From Dehalogenimonas formicexedens (lineage in GTDB: Bacteria > Chloroflexota > Dehalococcoidia > Dehalococcoidales > Dehalococcoidaceae): a stretch of DNA of 64,000 nucleotides. A model generated the notes under the pieces. It was not told where the DNA came from, searched no databases, and saw only the letters and a program-made list of their open reading frames with translations. The stretch lies in assembly GCF_001953175.1 (NCBI RefSeq), contig NZ_CP018258.1, forward strand, positions 1,392,210-1,456,209. The letters are read 5' to 3'. The translations under genes and the position numbers were made by a program. Every line of letters starts with the position of its first letter. Positions within the stretch are counted from its first letter, which is position 1. This document shows positions 34,583-43,558 of the stretch, one piece after another.

Positions 34583-35071
34583 ATGAACTGGCTGGATATT
34601 GTCATCATCGTGATCCTGGCTATCCAGGTTATCACCGGGTTCGCCCAGGGGTTTATCAAAGCTCTCGCCGGGTTGGTCGGGCTGATCGTCGGTATCTTCC
34701 TGGCAGGGCGTTTCTATGAAAATCTGGCCGGCAGTCTTCTCAGTTTCATCTCCAATACCGATGTCGCCAATGTGGCGGCTTTCGTGCTCATTCTCATCGT
34801 GGTTTGGGCCATTTTCTCAATCGTCGCATCGTTGTTGACCAAACTGGTCAATGTCGCTTTTCTCGGATTGCTCAATCGCCTTTTAGGCGCGGTTTTCGGA
34901 CTGTTCATGGGCGCCTTGTTCGTCGGCGCGGCTTTAGCCATCTGGGCTCGTTACTTCGGCACTGACTCTTTGTCTAACTCCGTGATGGCCACATTTCTTC
35001 TCGATAAATTCCCGTTTGTTTTAAGCCTGCTGCCTTCGCAGTTCGATTCGATCAAAGACTTCTTTAAATAG
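34583..35071 (+). CDS. CvpA family membrane protein
   Basis: 162 residues with four helices. WLDIVIIVILAIQVITGFAQGF and GLVGLIVGIFLAG followed by ILIVVWAIFSIVA match the CvpA family, which is linked to colicin V production and envelope stress. Length normal. Stands alone between divergent and following genes. Confidence 0.85.
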   Translation: MNWLDIVIIVILAIQVITGFAQGFIKALAGLVGLIVGIFLAGRFYENLAGSLLSFISNTDVANVAAFVLILIVVWAIFSIVASLLTKLVNVAFLGLLNRLLGAVFGLFMGALFVGAALAIWARYFGTDSLSNSVMATFLLDKFPFVLSLLPSQFDSIKDFFK

Positions 35072-35119
35072 CTCCGGTTTTAGCCGGATCTTGCCGGTCA
35101 CCGTTTATCTAAGATGCTA

Positions 35120-35148
35120 TTGACAGCGTCATATAGGACGCTTAAACT
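35120..35148 (+). promoter_or_regulatory. Promoter of the zinc-ribbon/LemA/M48 cluster
   Basis: Perfect TTGACA (35120-35125), 17-bp spacer, and TAAACT (35143-35148). The inferred start lies about five bases before the ATG at 35160, giving a nearly leaderless mRNA and supporting that start. Confidence 0.55.
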
Positions 35149-35159
35149 TGACGCAAGTT

Positions 35160-35579
35160 ATGAATTGTCCCAAAGACAGCAGCCCGATGATCGTGGTCGA
35201 ACACGAGCAGATCGCCCTGGATTACTGTCCCACCTGCCACGGCGTCTGGTTTGACCGCGGCGAATTGGAACTGGTCACCGAGCGTACTTGCGGCCCCCAG
35301 GCAGATCTCTGCGTCGCCGACATTTTGACGCGCCCGGACGCTTCGACGTCGGAAGAAAACCGCCGCTGCCCCATCTGCAACCGTAAAATGCTGAAGAAAA
35401 ACGTCGGCGCCTCCCCGTCCGTGCTGATCGACGCCTGCGACAGGGGTGACGGCATCTGGTTCGACGGCGGAGAATTGCACCAGATGCTCTCGCAGGTGAA
35501 ACCGGCCGCCGGCAGCCCGGTTGACTCCGGGATGCTCGCATTTCTGAAAGACACCTTAAAAGCTGACATCGGAAAATAA
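35160..35579 (+). CDS. TFIIB-type zinc-ribbon protein with two zinc sites
   Basis: 139 residues. Two similar units, each with CPxC-type pairs: MNCPKD...DYCPTCHGVWFDRGELE and RRCPICNRKML...DACDRGDGIWFDGGELHQ. The C-x2-C...GxWFDxGE layout is that of zf-TFIIB domain proteins of unknown function. The ATG at 35160 fits both the promoter spacing and the first ribbon. It lies 12 bp before lemA. Confidence 0.82.
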   Translation: MNCPKDSSPMIVVEHEQIALDYCPTCHGVWFDRGELELVTERTCGPQADLCVADILTRPDASTSEENRRCPICNRKMLKKNVGASPSVLIDACDRGDGIWFDGGELHQMLSQVKPAAGSPVDSGMLAFLKDTLKADIGK

Positions 35580-35591
35580 AGGAGGAGCTGA

Positions 35592-36155
35592 ATGATAGCA
35601 CTGATCATCATCCTGGCCGTCATCGTCATCCTGTTCCTGATCTTCATCGGCATCTACAACGGCTTGGTCGGCCTGCGGAACCAGGTCAAGAACGCCTGGG
35701 CCCAGATCGACGTCCAATTGAAACGGCGGTACGACCTTATCCCCAACCTGGTCGAGACGGTCAAAGGCTACGCCAAGCATGAGCGTGAGGTCTTTGAAAA
35801 CGTCACCAAGGCTCGCAATATGGCGCAGCAGGTTGCCTCCGCCGGCCCGGCCACCCGCGCCCAGGCTGAAGGCGAATTGACCGCGGTTCTCGGGCGGCTG
35901 CTGGCCGTGGCTGAGGCCTATCCTGAGCTGAAGGCCAACCAGAACTTCCTTGCTCTGCAGGAAGAACTGACCTCGACCGAAAACAAGATCTCCTTCTCCC
36001 GCCAGTTCTACAACGACTCCGTTTTGAACTACAACAACAAGATCCAGATGTTTCCATCCAACATCATCGCCGGCATGTTCGGTTTCACCGTGAGCGAGTT
36101 CTTCGAAGTCAAGGTCGAAGCCGAGCGCATCGCCCCCAAGGTTTCCTTCACCTAA
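35592..36155 (+). CDS. lemA: LemA family protein
   Basis: 187 residues: an N-terminal membrane helix (1-25), then a coiled-coil helical domain with [25 protein letters not shown], the LemA signature, and [18 protein letters not shown]-type end. AAAGGAGG precedes the ATG. It is often found next to M48/HtpX peptidases, as here, and is thought to act with them at the membrane. Confidence 0.95.
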   Translation: MIALIIILAVIVILFLIFIGIYNGLVGLRNQVKNAWAQIDVQLKRRYDLIPNLVETVKGYAKHEREVFENVTKARNMAQQVASAGPATRAQAEGELTAVLGRLLAVAEAYPELKANQNFLALQEELTSTENKISFSRQFYNDSVLNYNNKIQMFPSNIIAGMFGFTVSEFFEVKVEAERIAPKVSFT

Positions 36156-36174
36156 AAAATACAGCCAGCTGAAT

Positions 36175-36203
36175 CGACGGGGCGCGTCATTCGCGCCCCG
36201 TCG
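36175..36203 (+). terminator. GC-rich hairpin between lemA and the M48 gene
   Basis: A 12-bp perfect stem (36175-36186 with 36192-36203) with a 5-nt loop and no T-run. It probably attenuates or stabilises the mRNA rather than ending it fully. Confidence 0.55.
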
Positions 36204-36233
36204 TAAGCGTAGAGACGGTTTTATCGTAACACT

Positions 36234-37442
36234 ATGTGGGAACAGATAAGCACCAACCGCACCCGCTCCATCATCTTGGTCGTTTTCATGGGAGCGGTGC
36301 TCATCGGAGTTGGCTTCGCCCTCGGCGACTATTTCTTCGGAACCCCTTACGGCGGTATCGCCATTGCTGCTGTCGTGTGGATCATCATGACGCTGGTGGC
36401 CTATTTCCAGGGAGACAGCATCCTGCTGGCCACCGCGGGCGCCAGAAAGATCGAGAAGAAAGACCATCCCCGGCTCTTCAACGTCGTCGAAGAAATGACT
36501 ATCGCCTGTGGCTTGGCCAAAATGCCCGATGTCTACATCATCGACGACCCGGCATTGAATGCCTTCGCCACCGGACGTGACCAGAACCATGCCGCCGTGG
36601 CGATTACCTCGGGACTATTGCAGAAACTCAACCGGGACGAGCTCCAGGGCGTCATCGCCCATGAAATGTCCCATGTCAAAAACCGCGATGTTCTGCTGAT
36701 GTCCATGGCCGCTGTCCTTCTCGGAACCGTCGTCATCCTGTCCTACTATTTCAGCCGGATGATCTTTTTCACCGGCGGCCGGGGATCCCGGCGTTCAAAC
36801 GATTCCGGGGGCGGCGGCGGCGCCATTATCGCCATCGTCGGTATCCTCTTCATCATCCTAGCTCCCATCTTCGCCCAGCTTTTGTACTTTGCCCTGTCGC
36901 GCCGCCGGGAATACCTGGCGGACGCCTCCGCCGCCCTCTATACCCGGTATCCGGAAGGCCTGGCTTCAGCCCTGGAAAAACTGGCGGCTTCGACCAACCC
37001 TGTTGCCAAGGCCAACCAGGCCACAGCGCCGATGTATATCGTGAACCCCTTCAGGGAAAAAGGGCGGGCGGCCACCGATTTGACCGGCACCCACCCGCCC
37101 ATCTCCGAGCGGATCCGCATCCTCCGGCAGATGGGCCATAGCGCCTCCCTCAAGGCTTATGAAGAAGCCTACGAAAAAACGGCGCATTCTCATGTATTGC
37201 CTCACTCAGCCCTGGCCAGCTCGACCGCTGCCGTCGATGCCAGAGCCCCTTCACCCGAAGGCGCCGTCGAAGAACCCGATCTGACCGCCCGCACCCGCGA
37301 AACCCAGAATATGCTCTTCGGCATGGCTAATTACCGCAGGATCGATTGCTCCAACTGCGGCACCACCCTCCGCCTGCCGCCGAATTTCACCGCCCCGGCG
37401 GTAAGGTGCCCGCATTGCGGCACCATCAACGCGGTAAAGTAA
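36234..37442 (+). CDS. M48 family (HtpX-like) membrane metallopeptidase with C-terminal zinc ribbon
   Basis: 402 residues. Two N-terminal helices, catalytic HEMSH (HExxH) near residue 143, two further helices, then the third zinc ligand Glu in REYLADASAA. Residues 365-400 add an extra CSNCG...CPHCG zinc ribbon that plain HtpX lacks. It degrades damaged membrane proteins. Genetic linkage with lemA suggests the two act together. Confidence 0.93.
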   Translation: MWEQISTNRTRSIILVVFMGAVLIGVGFALGDYFFGTPYGGIAIAAVVWIIMTLVAYFQGDSILLATAGARKIEKKDHPRLFNVVEEMTIACGLAKMPDVYIIDDPALNAFATGRDQNHAAVAITSGLLQKLNRDELQGVIAHEMSHVKNRDVLLMSMAAVLLGTVVILSYYFSRMIFFTGGRGSRRSNDSGGGGGAIIAIVGILFIILAPIFAQLLYFALSRRREYLADASAALYTRYPEGLASALEKLAASTNPVAKANQATAPMYIVNPFREKGRAATDLTGTHPPISERIRILRQMGHSASLKAYEEAYEKTAHSHVLPHSALASSTAAVDARAPSPEGAVEEPDLTARTRETQNMLFGMANYRRIDCSNCGTTLRLPPNFTAPAVRCPHCGTINAVK

Positions 37443-37501
37443 ACGCCCCCCTTTACCAGACAGGGTGGCTCGGGTTATTTGTGTTGGCCGTGGATTTCCC
37501 G

Positions 37502-37507
37502 TATAAT
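37502..37507 (+). promoter_or_regulatory. -10 box of the DEAD-box helicase gene with long leader
   Basis: Perfect TATAAT with a weak TTGTGT -35 at 16 bp. The inferred leader of about 175 nt to the ATG at 37691 is long, as in cold-responsive helicase genes, but I see no specific RNA motif. Confidence 0.45.
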
Positions 37508-37690
37508 TATGTCAATTGGTAGGTTTTTCGTTTATCGTACAGTTCAATACCCGGCTTCAATCCAACAGGAATCACCCCGGTTCCATTCTTAACGACTCTT
37601 CAAAAGACAACACTGGTTGCTTCTTTTTGCCGTTGAATATGGCGCGCTTCGCAATTTCCCACCAATGCAAAATAAATCATTAGGACTATC

Positions 37691-38944
37691 ATGACTTTCG
37701 AACAATTCAATCTTCACCCCGCCATCATGGATGGCATCAGGTCCGTCGGTTACTCCGAACCCACCCCTATCCAGGCTCAGGCTATACCCCCCGCTCTTGA
37801 AGGGCGTGACCTTATAGGCCTGGCCCAAACCGGCACCGGTAAAACGGCGGCGTTTGTCCTGCCTATGCTGCAAAAACTGTTACGCGGACCCCGCGGCAAG
37901 CTCCGGGGGTTGATCATTTCACCCACCCGGGAACTCGCCGAGCAGATCTATGAGTCCATCAAAGGGCTGTCTCAGCACACCGGCATCCGCAGCATGGCCA
38001 TCTACGGCGGCGTCGGCATGGATCCCCAGAAGAGCAAGCTGCGCACCGGAATGGACATCGTCGTCGCCTGCCCTGGGCGGCTGCTCGACCATGTTTGGCA
38101 GGGGACTATTGATTTCACCGACGTCGAGATGCTGGTCATCGACGAAGCCGACAGGATGTTTGATATGGGCTTTCTGCCCGATATCCGCAAGATCCTGAAA
38201 TGCCTGATGCATGAGCGCCAGACCCTTCTTTTCTCCGCCACCATGCCGGATGACGTCCGCAAACTGGTGCGCGATGTGCTCAATGACCCCGTTACCGTTC
38301 AGATCGGCCAGGTAGCCCCGGCCAACACGGTGACCCATGCCTTGTACCCCGTGCGGCAGGACCTGAAAACCTCGCTGCTGAAAACTTTGCTGAAACAGAC
38401 CGATATGGATTCGGTGCTGGTATTCACCCGCACCAAGCACCGCACCGAACGGGTCGCCTTGGCGCTGGCCCAATCCGGCCTGAAGGTCGCCTCCATTCAA
38501 GGCAATCTCTCCCAGTACCGCCGCCAGGCCGCTCTCGACGGTTTCAAGGACGGCACTTTCAAGGTGCTGGTGGCGACCGATATCGCCTCCCGCGGCATCG
38601 ACGTCTCGGACGTCTCTCACGTCATCAACTACGACATGCCCGATACTGCCGACACCTACATCCACCGCATTGGACGGACCGGTAGGATCGGTAAAACCGG
38701 CGATGCCTTCACCTTCGTCTGCGCTGAGGACGAACCGATGGTGAAGTCGATCGAAAAGGTGCTCAAGTCACCCATCGAGCGGCGCAGCGTCGATGGTTTC
38801 AAGTACGATGCTCCCGAGCCGGTGAAAACCGCTCCGCCACACCAGCCCCGGCATACCCGGCCGCAAAATCCGGCCTCGGGATCGGATCACAACCGGCGCC
38901 GTACGCCGGCTTTCCACCGCAGGCTGAGCCCGCAATCGATTTAG
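37691..38944 (+). CDS. DEAD-box ATP-dependent RNA helicase (RhlE-like)
   Basis: 417 residues with all helicase motifs in order: Q-motif (GYSEPTPIQAQAIP), I AQTGTGKT, Ia PTRELAEQ, II DEAD, III SAT, IV VFTRTK, V ATDIASRGIDV, VI HRIGRTGR. A basic, proline-rich tail of about 40 residues follows. It remodels RNA in ribosome assembly or mRNA decay. Stands alone with a terminator behind it. Confidence 0.95.
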   Translation: MTFEQFNLHPAIMDGIRSVGYSEPTPIQAQAIPPALEGRDLIGLAQTGTGKTAAFVLPMLQKLLRGPRGKLRGLIISPTRELAEQIYESIKGLSQHTGIRSMAIYGGVGMDPQKSKLRTGMDIVVACPGRLLDHVWQGTIDFTDVEMLVIDEADRMFDMGFLPDIRKILKCLMHERQTLLFSATMPDDVRKLVRDVLNDPVTVQIGQVAPANTVTHALYPVRQDLKTSLLKTLLKQTDMDSVLVFTRTKHRTERVALALAQSGLKVASIQGNLSQYRRQAALDGFKDGTFKVLVATDIASRGIDVSDVSHVINYDMPDTADTYIHRIGRTGRIGKTGDAFTFVCAEDEPMVKSIEKVLKSPIERRSVDGFKYDAPEPVKTAPPHQPRHTRPQNPASGSDHNRRRTPAFHRRLSPQSI

Positions 38945-38972
38945 CTCCGGAATCTACGCCTGAGCAGAGTAA

Positions 38973-38995
38973 AAGCCCACCGTTGAGGTGGGCTT
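38973..38995 (+). terminator. Terminator of the helicase gene
   Basis: A 9-bp stem (38973-38981 with 38987-38995) with a GTTGA loop, followed by AATTGTT, 28 bp past the stop. Confidence 0.7.
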
Positions 38996-39093
38996 AATTG
39001 TTCCTAAAATAATCGTAGCCAACAGCCGGGAGATACGCTATACTGGCGTCGTCATCGCCTCATATCGACCTTATCTGAAAAAGGAGCGCCGCC

Positions 39094-39936
39094 GTGGTCA
39101 TCAAGATAGTCACCGATTCCACCGCCGACGTGCCCCCGGAACTAGCCGCTGAGCTCGGTATCACCTCGGTGCCCCTGTACGTCCAATTCGGAGGGCAATC
39201 TTATCGGGACCGCGTCGACATCACCGAGGATGAGTTTTATTCCCGCCTGCAATCCGATTCGGTCCACCCTACCACCGCCCAGCCCTCGCCACAGGATTTT
39301 GCCAGGGTTTATGACGAACTCGCCGCTGGTGCGGACGGGATTTTATCGATCCACATTTCTGAGAAGATGAGCGGCACCATCAGTTCCGCCCGCCAGGGCG
39401 CCAAAATGATGAAAAATCCTGTCCCGGTGGAAGTGGTAGACTCCAAGATGACGTCGATGGCACAGGGACTGGTGGTCGTAGCCGCCGCCCGTCTTGCCAA
39501 AACCGGAAAGGACCTGAAATCGCTGGCCGAGTCGGCCCGCGGCTTTGTCGGCGACATTCACCTGCTGGTTCTGTTCGATACTCTGAAATACATTGCCCGC
39601 GGCGGACGCATCGGCCGGGCTAAAGCTCTTCTGGGCTCCATCCTTAACGTCAAGCCCCTGCTCGGCATCAAGGACGGCGAGTTCATCCCCGTCGGCCAGG
39701 TCAGGAGCCGGGCAAAGGGCATCGAAAGGTTATTTGAACTGGCGAAGGAAGCCGGCCACAACATCGCCGAAGCCACCGTAATTCATTCAACCACGCCGGA
39801 TGAAGCCAAATCCCTGGCTGATCGCATCGCTGAATTCGTCTCGCCGGACAGGATCTATATCGGCCGTTTCGGGCCGGTGCTGGGGGTGCACGGCGGACCC
39901 GGCGTCCTGGCGGTGGCATTCAGGCTCAAAAGCTGA
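39094..39936 (+). CDS. DegV family fatty-acid-binding protein
   Basis: 280 residues, GTG start after AAGGAG. It has the signatures IKIVTDSTADVP, AQPSPQDF, ILSIHISEKMSGTISSAR and [13 protein letters not shown]. Third DegV gene in the window and closest in sequence to the one at 16603. It lies directly upstream of a marR-DHA2 pair, mirroring the cluster at 18590-21624. Confidence 0.92.
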   Translation: MVIKIVTDSTADVPPELAAELGITSVPLYVQFGGQSYRDRVDITEDEFYSRLQSDSVHPTTAQPSPQDFARVYDELAAGADGILSIHISEKMSGTISSARQGAKMMKNPVPVEVVDSKMTSMAQGLVVVAAARLAKTGKDLKSLAESARGFVGDIHLLVLFDTLKYIARGGRIGRAKALLGSILNVKPLLGIKDGEFIPVGQVRSRAKGIERLFELAKEAGHNIAEATVIHSTTPDEAKSLADRIAEFVSPDRIYIGRFGPVLGVHGGPGVLAVAFRLKS

Positions 39937-39951
39937 CTCTGATCCCAACTT

Positions 39952-39997
39952 TTGACAGGTTATTAATTAAGGTGCTAATATATTTAGCACCTTAATT
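39952..39997 (+). promoter_or_regulatory. marR promoter with a long perfect palindromic operator
   Basis: Perfect -35 TTGACA (39952-39957), 18-bp spacer, then TAATAT (39976-39981). A perfect 14-bp inverted repeat (39965-39978 with 39984-39997, 5-bp spacer) covers spacer, -10 and start region. It ends eight bases before the marR ATG. This is the expected place for an autorepressing MarR dimer site. Confidence 0.8.
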
Positions 39998-40005
39998 TTA
40001 TTTAT

Positions 40006-40455
40006 ATGACCGATCGCAAACAACAAGTCGGGCAGCTCATGGAAAAGCTGCATTCGTTAAAACGCCTGATGAACCCGGACACCCAGTGTCCCGGCGAAGA
40101 ACCGCTCGCTCATTCCCAGTGGCTGGCGCTTATTCTTATCAGCCGCCAGGAAGGTATCGGCATCAAGGAACTGGCCGCCCAACTGGGCATTTCTTCCAGC
40201 GCGGCAACTCAACTGGTCGACGGCCTGGTTGCCAAAGGTGTGATCCTTCGTCAAACGTCTCCCGACGACCGCCGCGCCCTCCGCCTGAGCCTGCCTGAAG
40301 AAAGCCGCCAGAAAATTGAAGCCATGAAAGTCCAGCGCCTGGAGCGCTTTTGCGCCGTCTTCAGTTCCCTCGATGACGATGAATTCAGGACACTCATCGG
40401 GCTTTTAGATAAGGTAGTCACCAATTCCCAGACCAAATTGAAAGAGGTAGTATGA
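40006..40455 (+). CDS. MarR family transcriptional regulator
   Basis: 149 residues. The winged helix has GIKELAAQLGISSSAATQLVDGL and the wing RQTSPDDRRALRLSL. The stop overlaps the start of the efflux gene by 4 bp (ATGA), so they form one operon. The leader is so short that the palindrome sits next to the ATG. It probably represses itself and the transporter until a small ligand binds. Confidence 0.92.
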   Translation: MTDRKQQVGQLMEKLHSLKRLMNPDTQCPGEEPLAHSQWLALILISRQEGIGIKELAAQLGISSSAATQLVDGLVAKGVILRQTSPDDRRALRLSLPEESRQKIEAMKVQRLERFCAVFSSLDDDEFRTLIGLLDKVVTNSQTKLKEVV

Positions 40456-42122
40456 CCCACAAGCAAAACACCCCCCTCATCCTGGCGGGCGTCATGTTGT
40501 CCATGATCCTGGCGTCGCTCGACCAGACCATCGTCGCCACCGCCATGCCCCGCATCGTCGAAGAGTTCCAGGGACTGTCCCACCTTTCCTGGGTCTTCAC
40601 TTCCTACATGCTGGCGACCGCCGTCACCGTGCCCATCTACGGCAAACTGACCGATATGTTCGGCCGCCGGAACCTGCTGCTGCTGGCCGTTCTGATATTC
40701 CTGGCCGGTTCGATGCTCTCGGGCATAGCGCAAAACATGACCCAGCTCATCTATTTCCGTGCCATTCAGGGCGTGGGCTCCGGCGCCATCATGGTCAACG
40801 CTTTCTCAGTTATCGGAGATCTGTTCCCGCCGGCTCAGCGCGGTAAAGTCCAGGGACTTTTCGGCGCCGTCTTCGGCATCACCTCGGTGGCCGGCCCGCT
40901 ATTGGGTGGCTGGCTGACCGACAACTTCTCATGGCGCTGGATATTCTACGTCAACGTCCCCGTCGGCATCGCCGCTCTGGCGGTCATCTTCGCCGGCATG
41001 GTGCCCAAGATCAATAACCCGCACGAGGTCAAGAACCGTTCGATCGATTATATTGGCGCGATCCTCCTGACCGCCACTCTGGTACCGCTGCTCCTTGCCC
41101 TTACATGGGGCGGCAGCCAGTATGCTTGGGGTTCGGTTGAAATCGTCGGCTTATTAATCATGGCTTTTGTAGCCTTGATAGCTTTCACCTGGCGCGAGAC
41201 AAAGGCTAAAGACCCCGTGATCTCGCTCAGCCTTTTCAAAAACCGGGTGTTCACCGTTTCCATCATCGCCACCTTCTTGGCCTCACTCGGTATGTTCGGT
41301 TCCATTTTGTTCATCCCTGTCTTTGCCCAGGGTGTTGCCGGATTCTCTGCGACGAACTCAGGCCTGATCCTGATGCCAATGATGATTTCCATTGTTGTCG
41401 GTTCGATGACCGCAGGCCAGATCATGTCGCGTACCGGCAACTACAAAATCATGGCTATCGCCGGTATGGCCATCGCTACCACAGGCATGCTGCTCTTCTC
41501 ACAGATCAACGAAACCACCACTCAGGTCTCGCTTATCCTCCGCATGATCGTCATGGGCATCGGCCTCGGCTTCACGATGCCGGTGTTCACCGTGGCGGTT
41601 CAAAACGCCTTTGCCCATGCTAAACTCGGTCAGGTTACCGCCGGAATTCAATTATTCCGAACGGTCGGCGCCACCGTCGGCGGCGCGGTCCTTGGCGGCG
41701 TCATGAATGCCCAGCTCGCCTCGCGACTCACCAATATCCAGAACGACCCGTTCATAGTCATGGCCAAGCAGGCTAACCCGAATTTGCCGGTCAATATCGA
41801 CGGCAATACCATTCAGACTTTTTTGAGCAACATCGGACAAGCCCAGATCCGGGCAGGGTTTGAACAGGCTCCGGCGGCTGTCCGCGATGCCCTGACGAAC
41901 GCCTTCAACAACTTCCTGGAAATCTTGAAGACAGCCTACAGCGACTCCATAGACAGGGTCTTCATCATCGGAGCTGTCCTGATGGCCGTGTCGGTTATCG
42001 TCACCATCTTCCTGCCACAGATCGCCCTGCGCAAGAGCCATCACCCCATGCCCGAAGAGTTGGGTGTCGAGCTTGAGACCTCCCTGGGGCAATCCGACAA
42101 GAGGCACGAACCGGAGTTGTAG
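40452..42122 (+). CDS. DHA2-family (EmrB/QacA-type) MFS efflux transporter
   Basis: 556 residues, 14 helices. LDQTIVATAMPRIVEEF in helix 1, GKLTDMFGRRNLLLLA (motif A) and GPLLGGWLTDNFSWRWIFYVN (motif C and following) are all present. A large loop lies between helices 13 and 14 (about residues 430-500). It is a paralogue of the transporter at 19527. It should export amphipathic compounds using the proton gradient. Confidence 0.93.
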   Translation: MTHKQNTPLILAGVMLSMILASLDQTIVATAMPRIVEEFQGLSHLSWVFTSYMLATAVTVPIYGKLTDMFGRRNLLLLAVLIFLAGSMLSGIAQNMTQLIYFRAIQGVGSGAIMVNAFSVIGDLFPPAQRGKVQGLFGAVFGITSVAGPLLGGWLTDNFSWRWIFYVNVPVGIAALAVIFAGMVPKINNPHEVKNRSIDYIGAILLTATLVPLLLALTWGGSQYAWGSVEIVGLLIMAFVALIAFTWRETKAKDPVISLSLFKNRVFTVSIIATFLASLGMFGSILFIPVFAQGVAGFSATNSGLILMPMMISIVVGSMTAGQIMSRTGNYKIMAIAGMAIATTGMLLFSQINETTTQVSLILRMIVMGIGLGFTMPVFTVAVQNAFAHAKLGQVTAGIQLFRTVGATVGGAVLGGVMNAQLASRLTNIQNDPFIVMAKQANPNLPVNIDGNTIQTFLSNIGQAQIRAGFEQAPAAVRDALTNAFNNFLEILKTAYSDSIDRVFIIGAVLMAVSVIVTIFLPQIALRKSHHPMPEELGVELETSLGQSDKRHEPEL

Positions 42123-42141
42123 CTTCTTTCTACCGACGCAA

Positions 42142-42169
42142 AAAGGGCGTCCCTTGAGGGACGCCCTTT
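42142..42169. terminator. Bidirectional terminator
   Basis: A 12-bp perfect stem (42142-42153 with 42158-42169) with a 4-nt loop, followed by CCTTTTAG on the plus strand and preceded by an A-run that gives a T-run on the minus strand. It lies between the convergent efflux and thioredoxin genes. Confidence 0.85.
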
Positions 42170-42196
42170 CCTTTTAGTTGAAGAGGCGCTTGTTGA

Positions 42197-42439
42197 TCAG
42201 ACCCGATTCGCTTTCAATAGCCGTATCAACTCTTTCTTGTCGGGAACCCTGCCGGAAACGATGACCTTCTCGTTCACTACCAGGCCCGGCGTCATGGTGA
42301 TGGGGTAAGTCATGATGTCCTGGAGTTCGGAGACCTTGGTGATCTCGGCATCGACGCCGAGTTCGTTAACCGCTTCACGGGTGACGGCCTCCAGGGTTTT
42401 GCACTTGGCACAGCCTGTCCCAAGGATCTTGATCTGCAT
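42197..42439 (-). CDS. Small thioredoxin-fold protein with CxxC (TM0996/MTH895 type)
   Basis: 80 residues, MQIKILGTGCAKCKTLEAV start, CAKC redox motif, cis-Pro in TMTPGLVVNEKVI. This is the redox-active small thioredoxin family that is often next to COG0701 permeases. The second ATG (42439) is chosen for its distance from the AAGGAG site; the first (42445) is too close. Last gene of the permease operon. It is probably the electron donor or metal(loid)-handling partner of the permease. Confidence 0.88.
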   Translation of the reverse strand: MQIKILGTGCAKCKTLEAVTREAVNELGVDAEITKVSELQDIMTYPITMTPGLVVNEKVIVSGRVPDKKELIRLLKANRV

Positions 42440-42450
42440 TGCCATTCTCC

Positions 42451-43545
42451 TTACAGGATATAGTTGAACAGGTACCCGGTGACTATTATACCGGTCGCCA
42501 CGACGCCGATGAATATCGCCAGCAGCCTGGGCTTGAGCACCTTACGCAGGATGACCATCTCCGGCAGCGACAGGCCGACCACCGCCATCATAAAGGCTAG
42601 GGAGGTTCCCAAAGCAGCGCCTTTCTCCATCAGGGCCTGGACGATGGGCACCACGCCGGCGGCATTGGAATACACCGGTACTCCGATAAGCACCGCGGCC
42701 GGCACGCTCCACCAGGCGTTTTTGCCCATGAACGAAGCCAGGAAGTCCTGGGGCACATAGCCGTGGATGAAAGCCCCCACCGCAATACCACCCAGGAGAT
42801 AAGGCCAGACCTTGCCGACAATATCCCGCACCGCCTGGAGGCCGTACTGCGCCCTCTCCTCAAAAGTGAGGGTCTCGCCCGGTATGGCGTTTGCGCCCGT
42901 TGCGCGGCGCTGCCGCACCCAGTCTTCGATGTAGCGTTCCAGGCTGAGCTTACCGATGACCCAGCCGGCGGTGATGGCGATAACCAGTCCGGAACCGATG
43001 TACAGCAGGGCGATCTTCCAGCCGAAGAGGCCGTAGAGAAGGACCAGCGCCACTTCGTTGATCATCGGCGAGGCAATCAGGAAAGACAGGGTGACGCCCA
43101 GCGGGATGCCGGCCTCGACGAAACCGATGAAAAGAGGGCAGGCTGAACAGGAACAGAACGGGGTGACGATACCCAGCCCGGCTGCCATGGTATTGCCCAC
43201 CAGTTCGCGTTTGCCGGCAAGAAAGGCCCGGGTGCGTTCCGGGCTGAAGAAGGAACGTACGATGCCGATCCCGAAAATGATGAGCACCAGGAGCATCAGC
43301 ACCTTGGGGGCGTCGTAGAGGAAAAAAGCCACGGCGCTGCCGAACCGGCTTGTTTCATCCAGCCTGAACAGATCGAAGGTGACGAAGTCGGCGGCCGGTT
43401 TCAACCAGTAGTAAATCAAAATCCAGGCAACCAGCCCAAGCCCCAACCACCAGGCCAGTCGCCCTGGCCGGGCCGCCCGGACCGGCGCCGGTGAGTTACC
43501 GGGACCGCAGTCGCAGCCTATATCGCACTTTTCTTCGTGAGCCAT
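42451..43545 (-). CDS. COG0701 permease (DUF318/ArsP-like), full length
   Basis: 364 residues with about eight helices and a cysteine-rich N-terminus (CDIGCDCG). The two repeated halves contain GIVTPFCSCSACPLFIGF and VPVYSNAAGVVPIV-type segments. The Cys-Ser-Cys-Ser-Ala-Cys in the first half is characteristic of this permease family, whose ArsP members export trivalent organoarsenicals. The substrate here is not known. Followed by the thioredoxin gene after 11 bp. Confidence 0.88.
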   Translation of the reverse strand: MAHEEKCDIGCDCGPGNSPAPVRAARPGRLAWWLGLGLVAWILIYYWLKPAADFVTFDLFRLDETSRFGSAVAFFLYDAPKVLMLLVLIIFGIGIVRSFFSPERTRAFLAGKRELVGNTMAAGLGIVTPFCSCSACPLFIGFVEAGIPLGVTLSFLIASPMINEVALVLLYGLFGWKIALLYIGSGLVIAITAGWVIGKLSLERYIEDWVRQRRATGANAIPGETLTFEERAQYGLQAVRDIVGKVWPYLLGGIAVGAFIHGYVPQDFLASFMGKNAWWSVPAAVLIGVPVYSNAAGVVPIVQALMEKGAALGTSLAFMMAVVGLSLPEMVILRKVLKPRLLAIFIGVVATGIIVTGYLFNYIL

Positions 43546-43558
43546 GAGGTCATTGCTT

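Noticed and set aside
35556-36590. 344-aa frame antisense to lemA and the M48 gene
   Set aside because: Long antisense frames arise from the GC-rich codon bias. Both sense genes are well conserved families.
37919-38665. 248-aa frame antisense to the DEAD-box helicase
   Set aside because: The sense strand has every helicase motif; the antisense protein is a Gly/Val/Asp-rich shadow.
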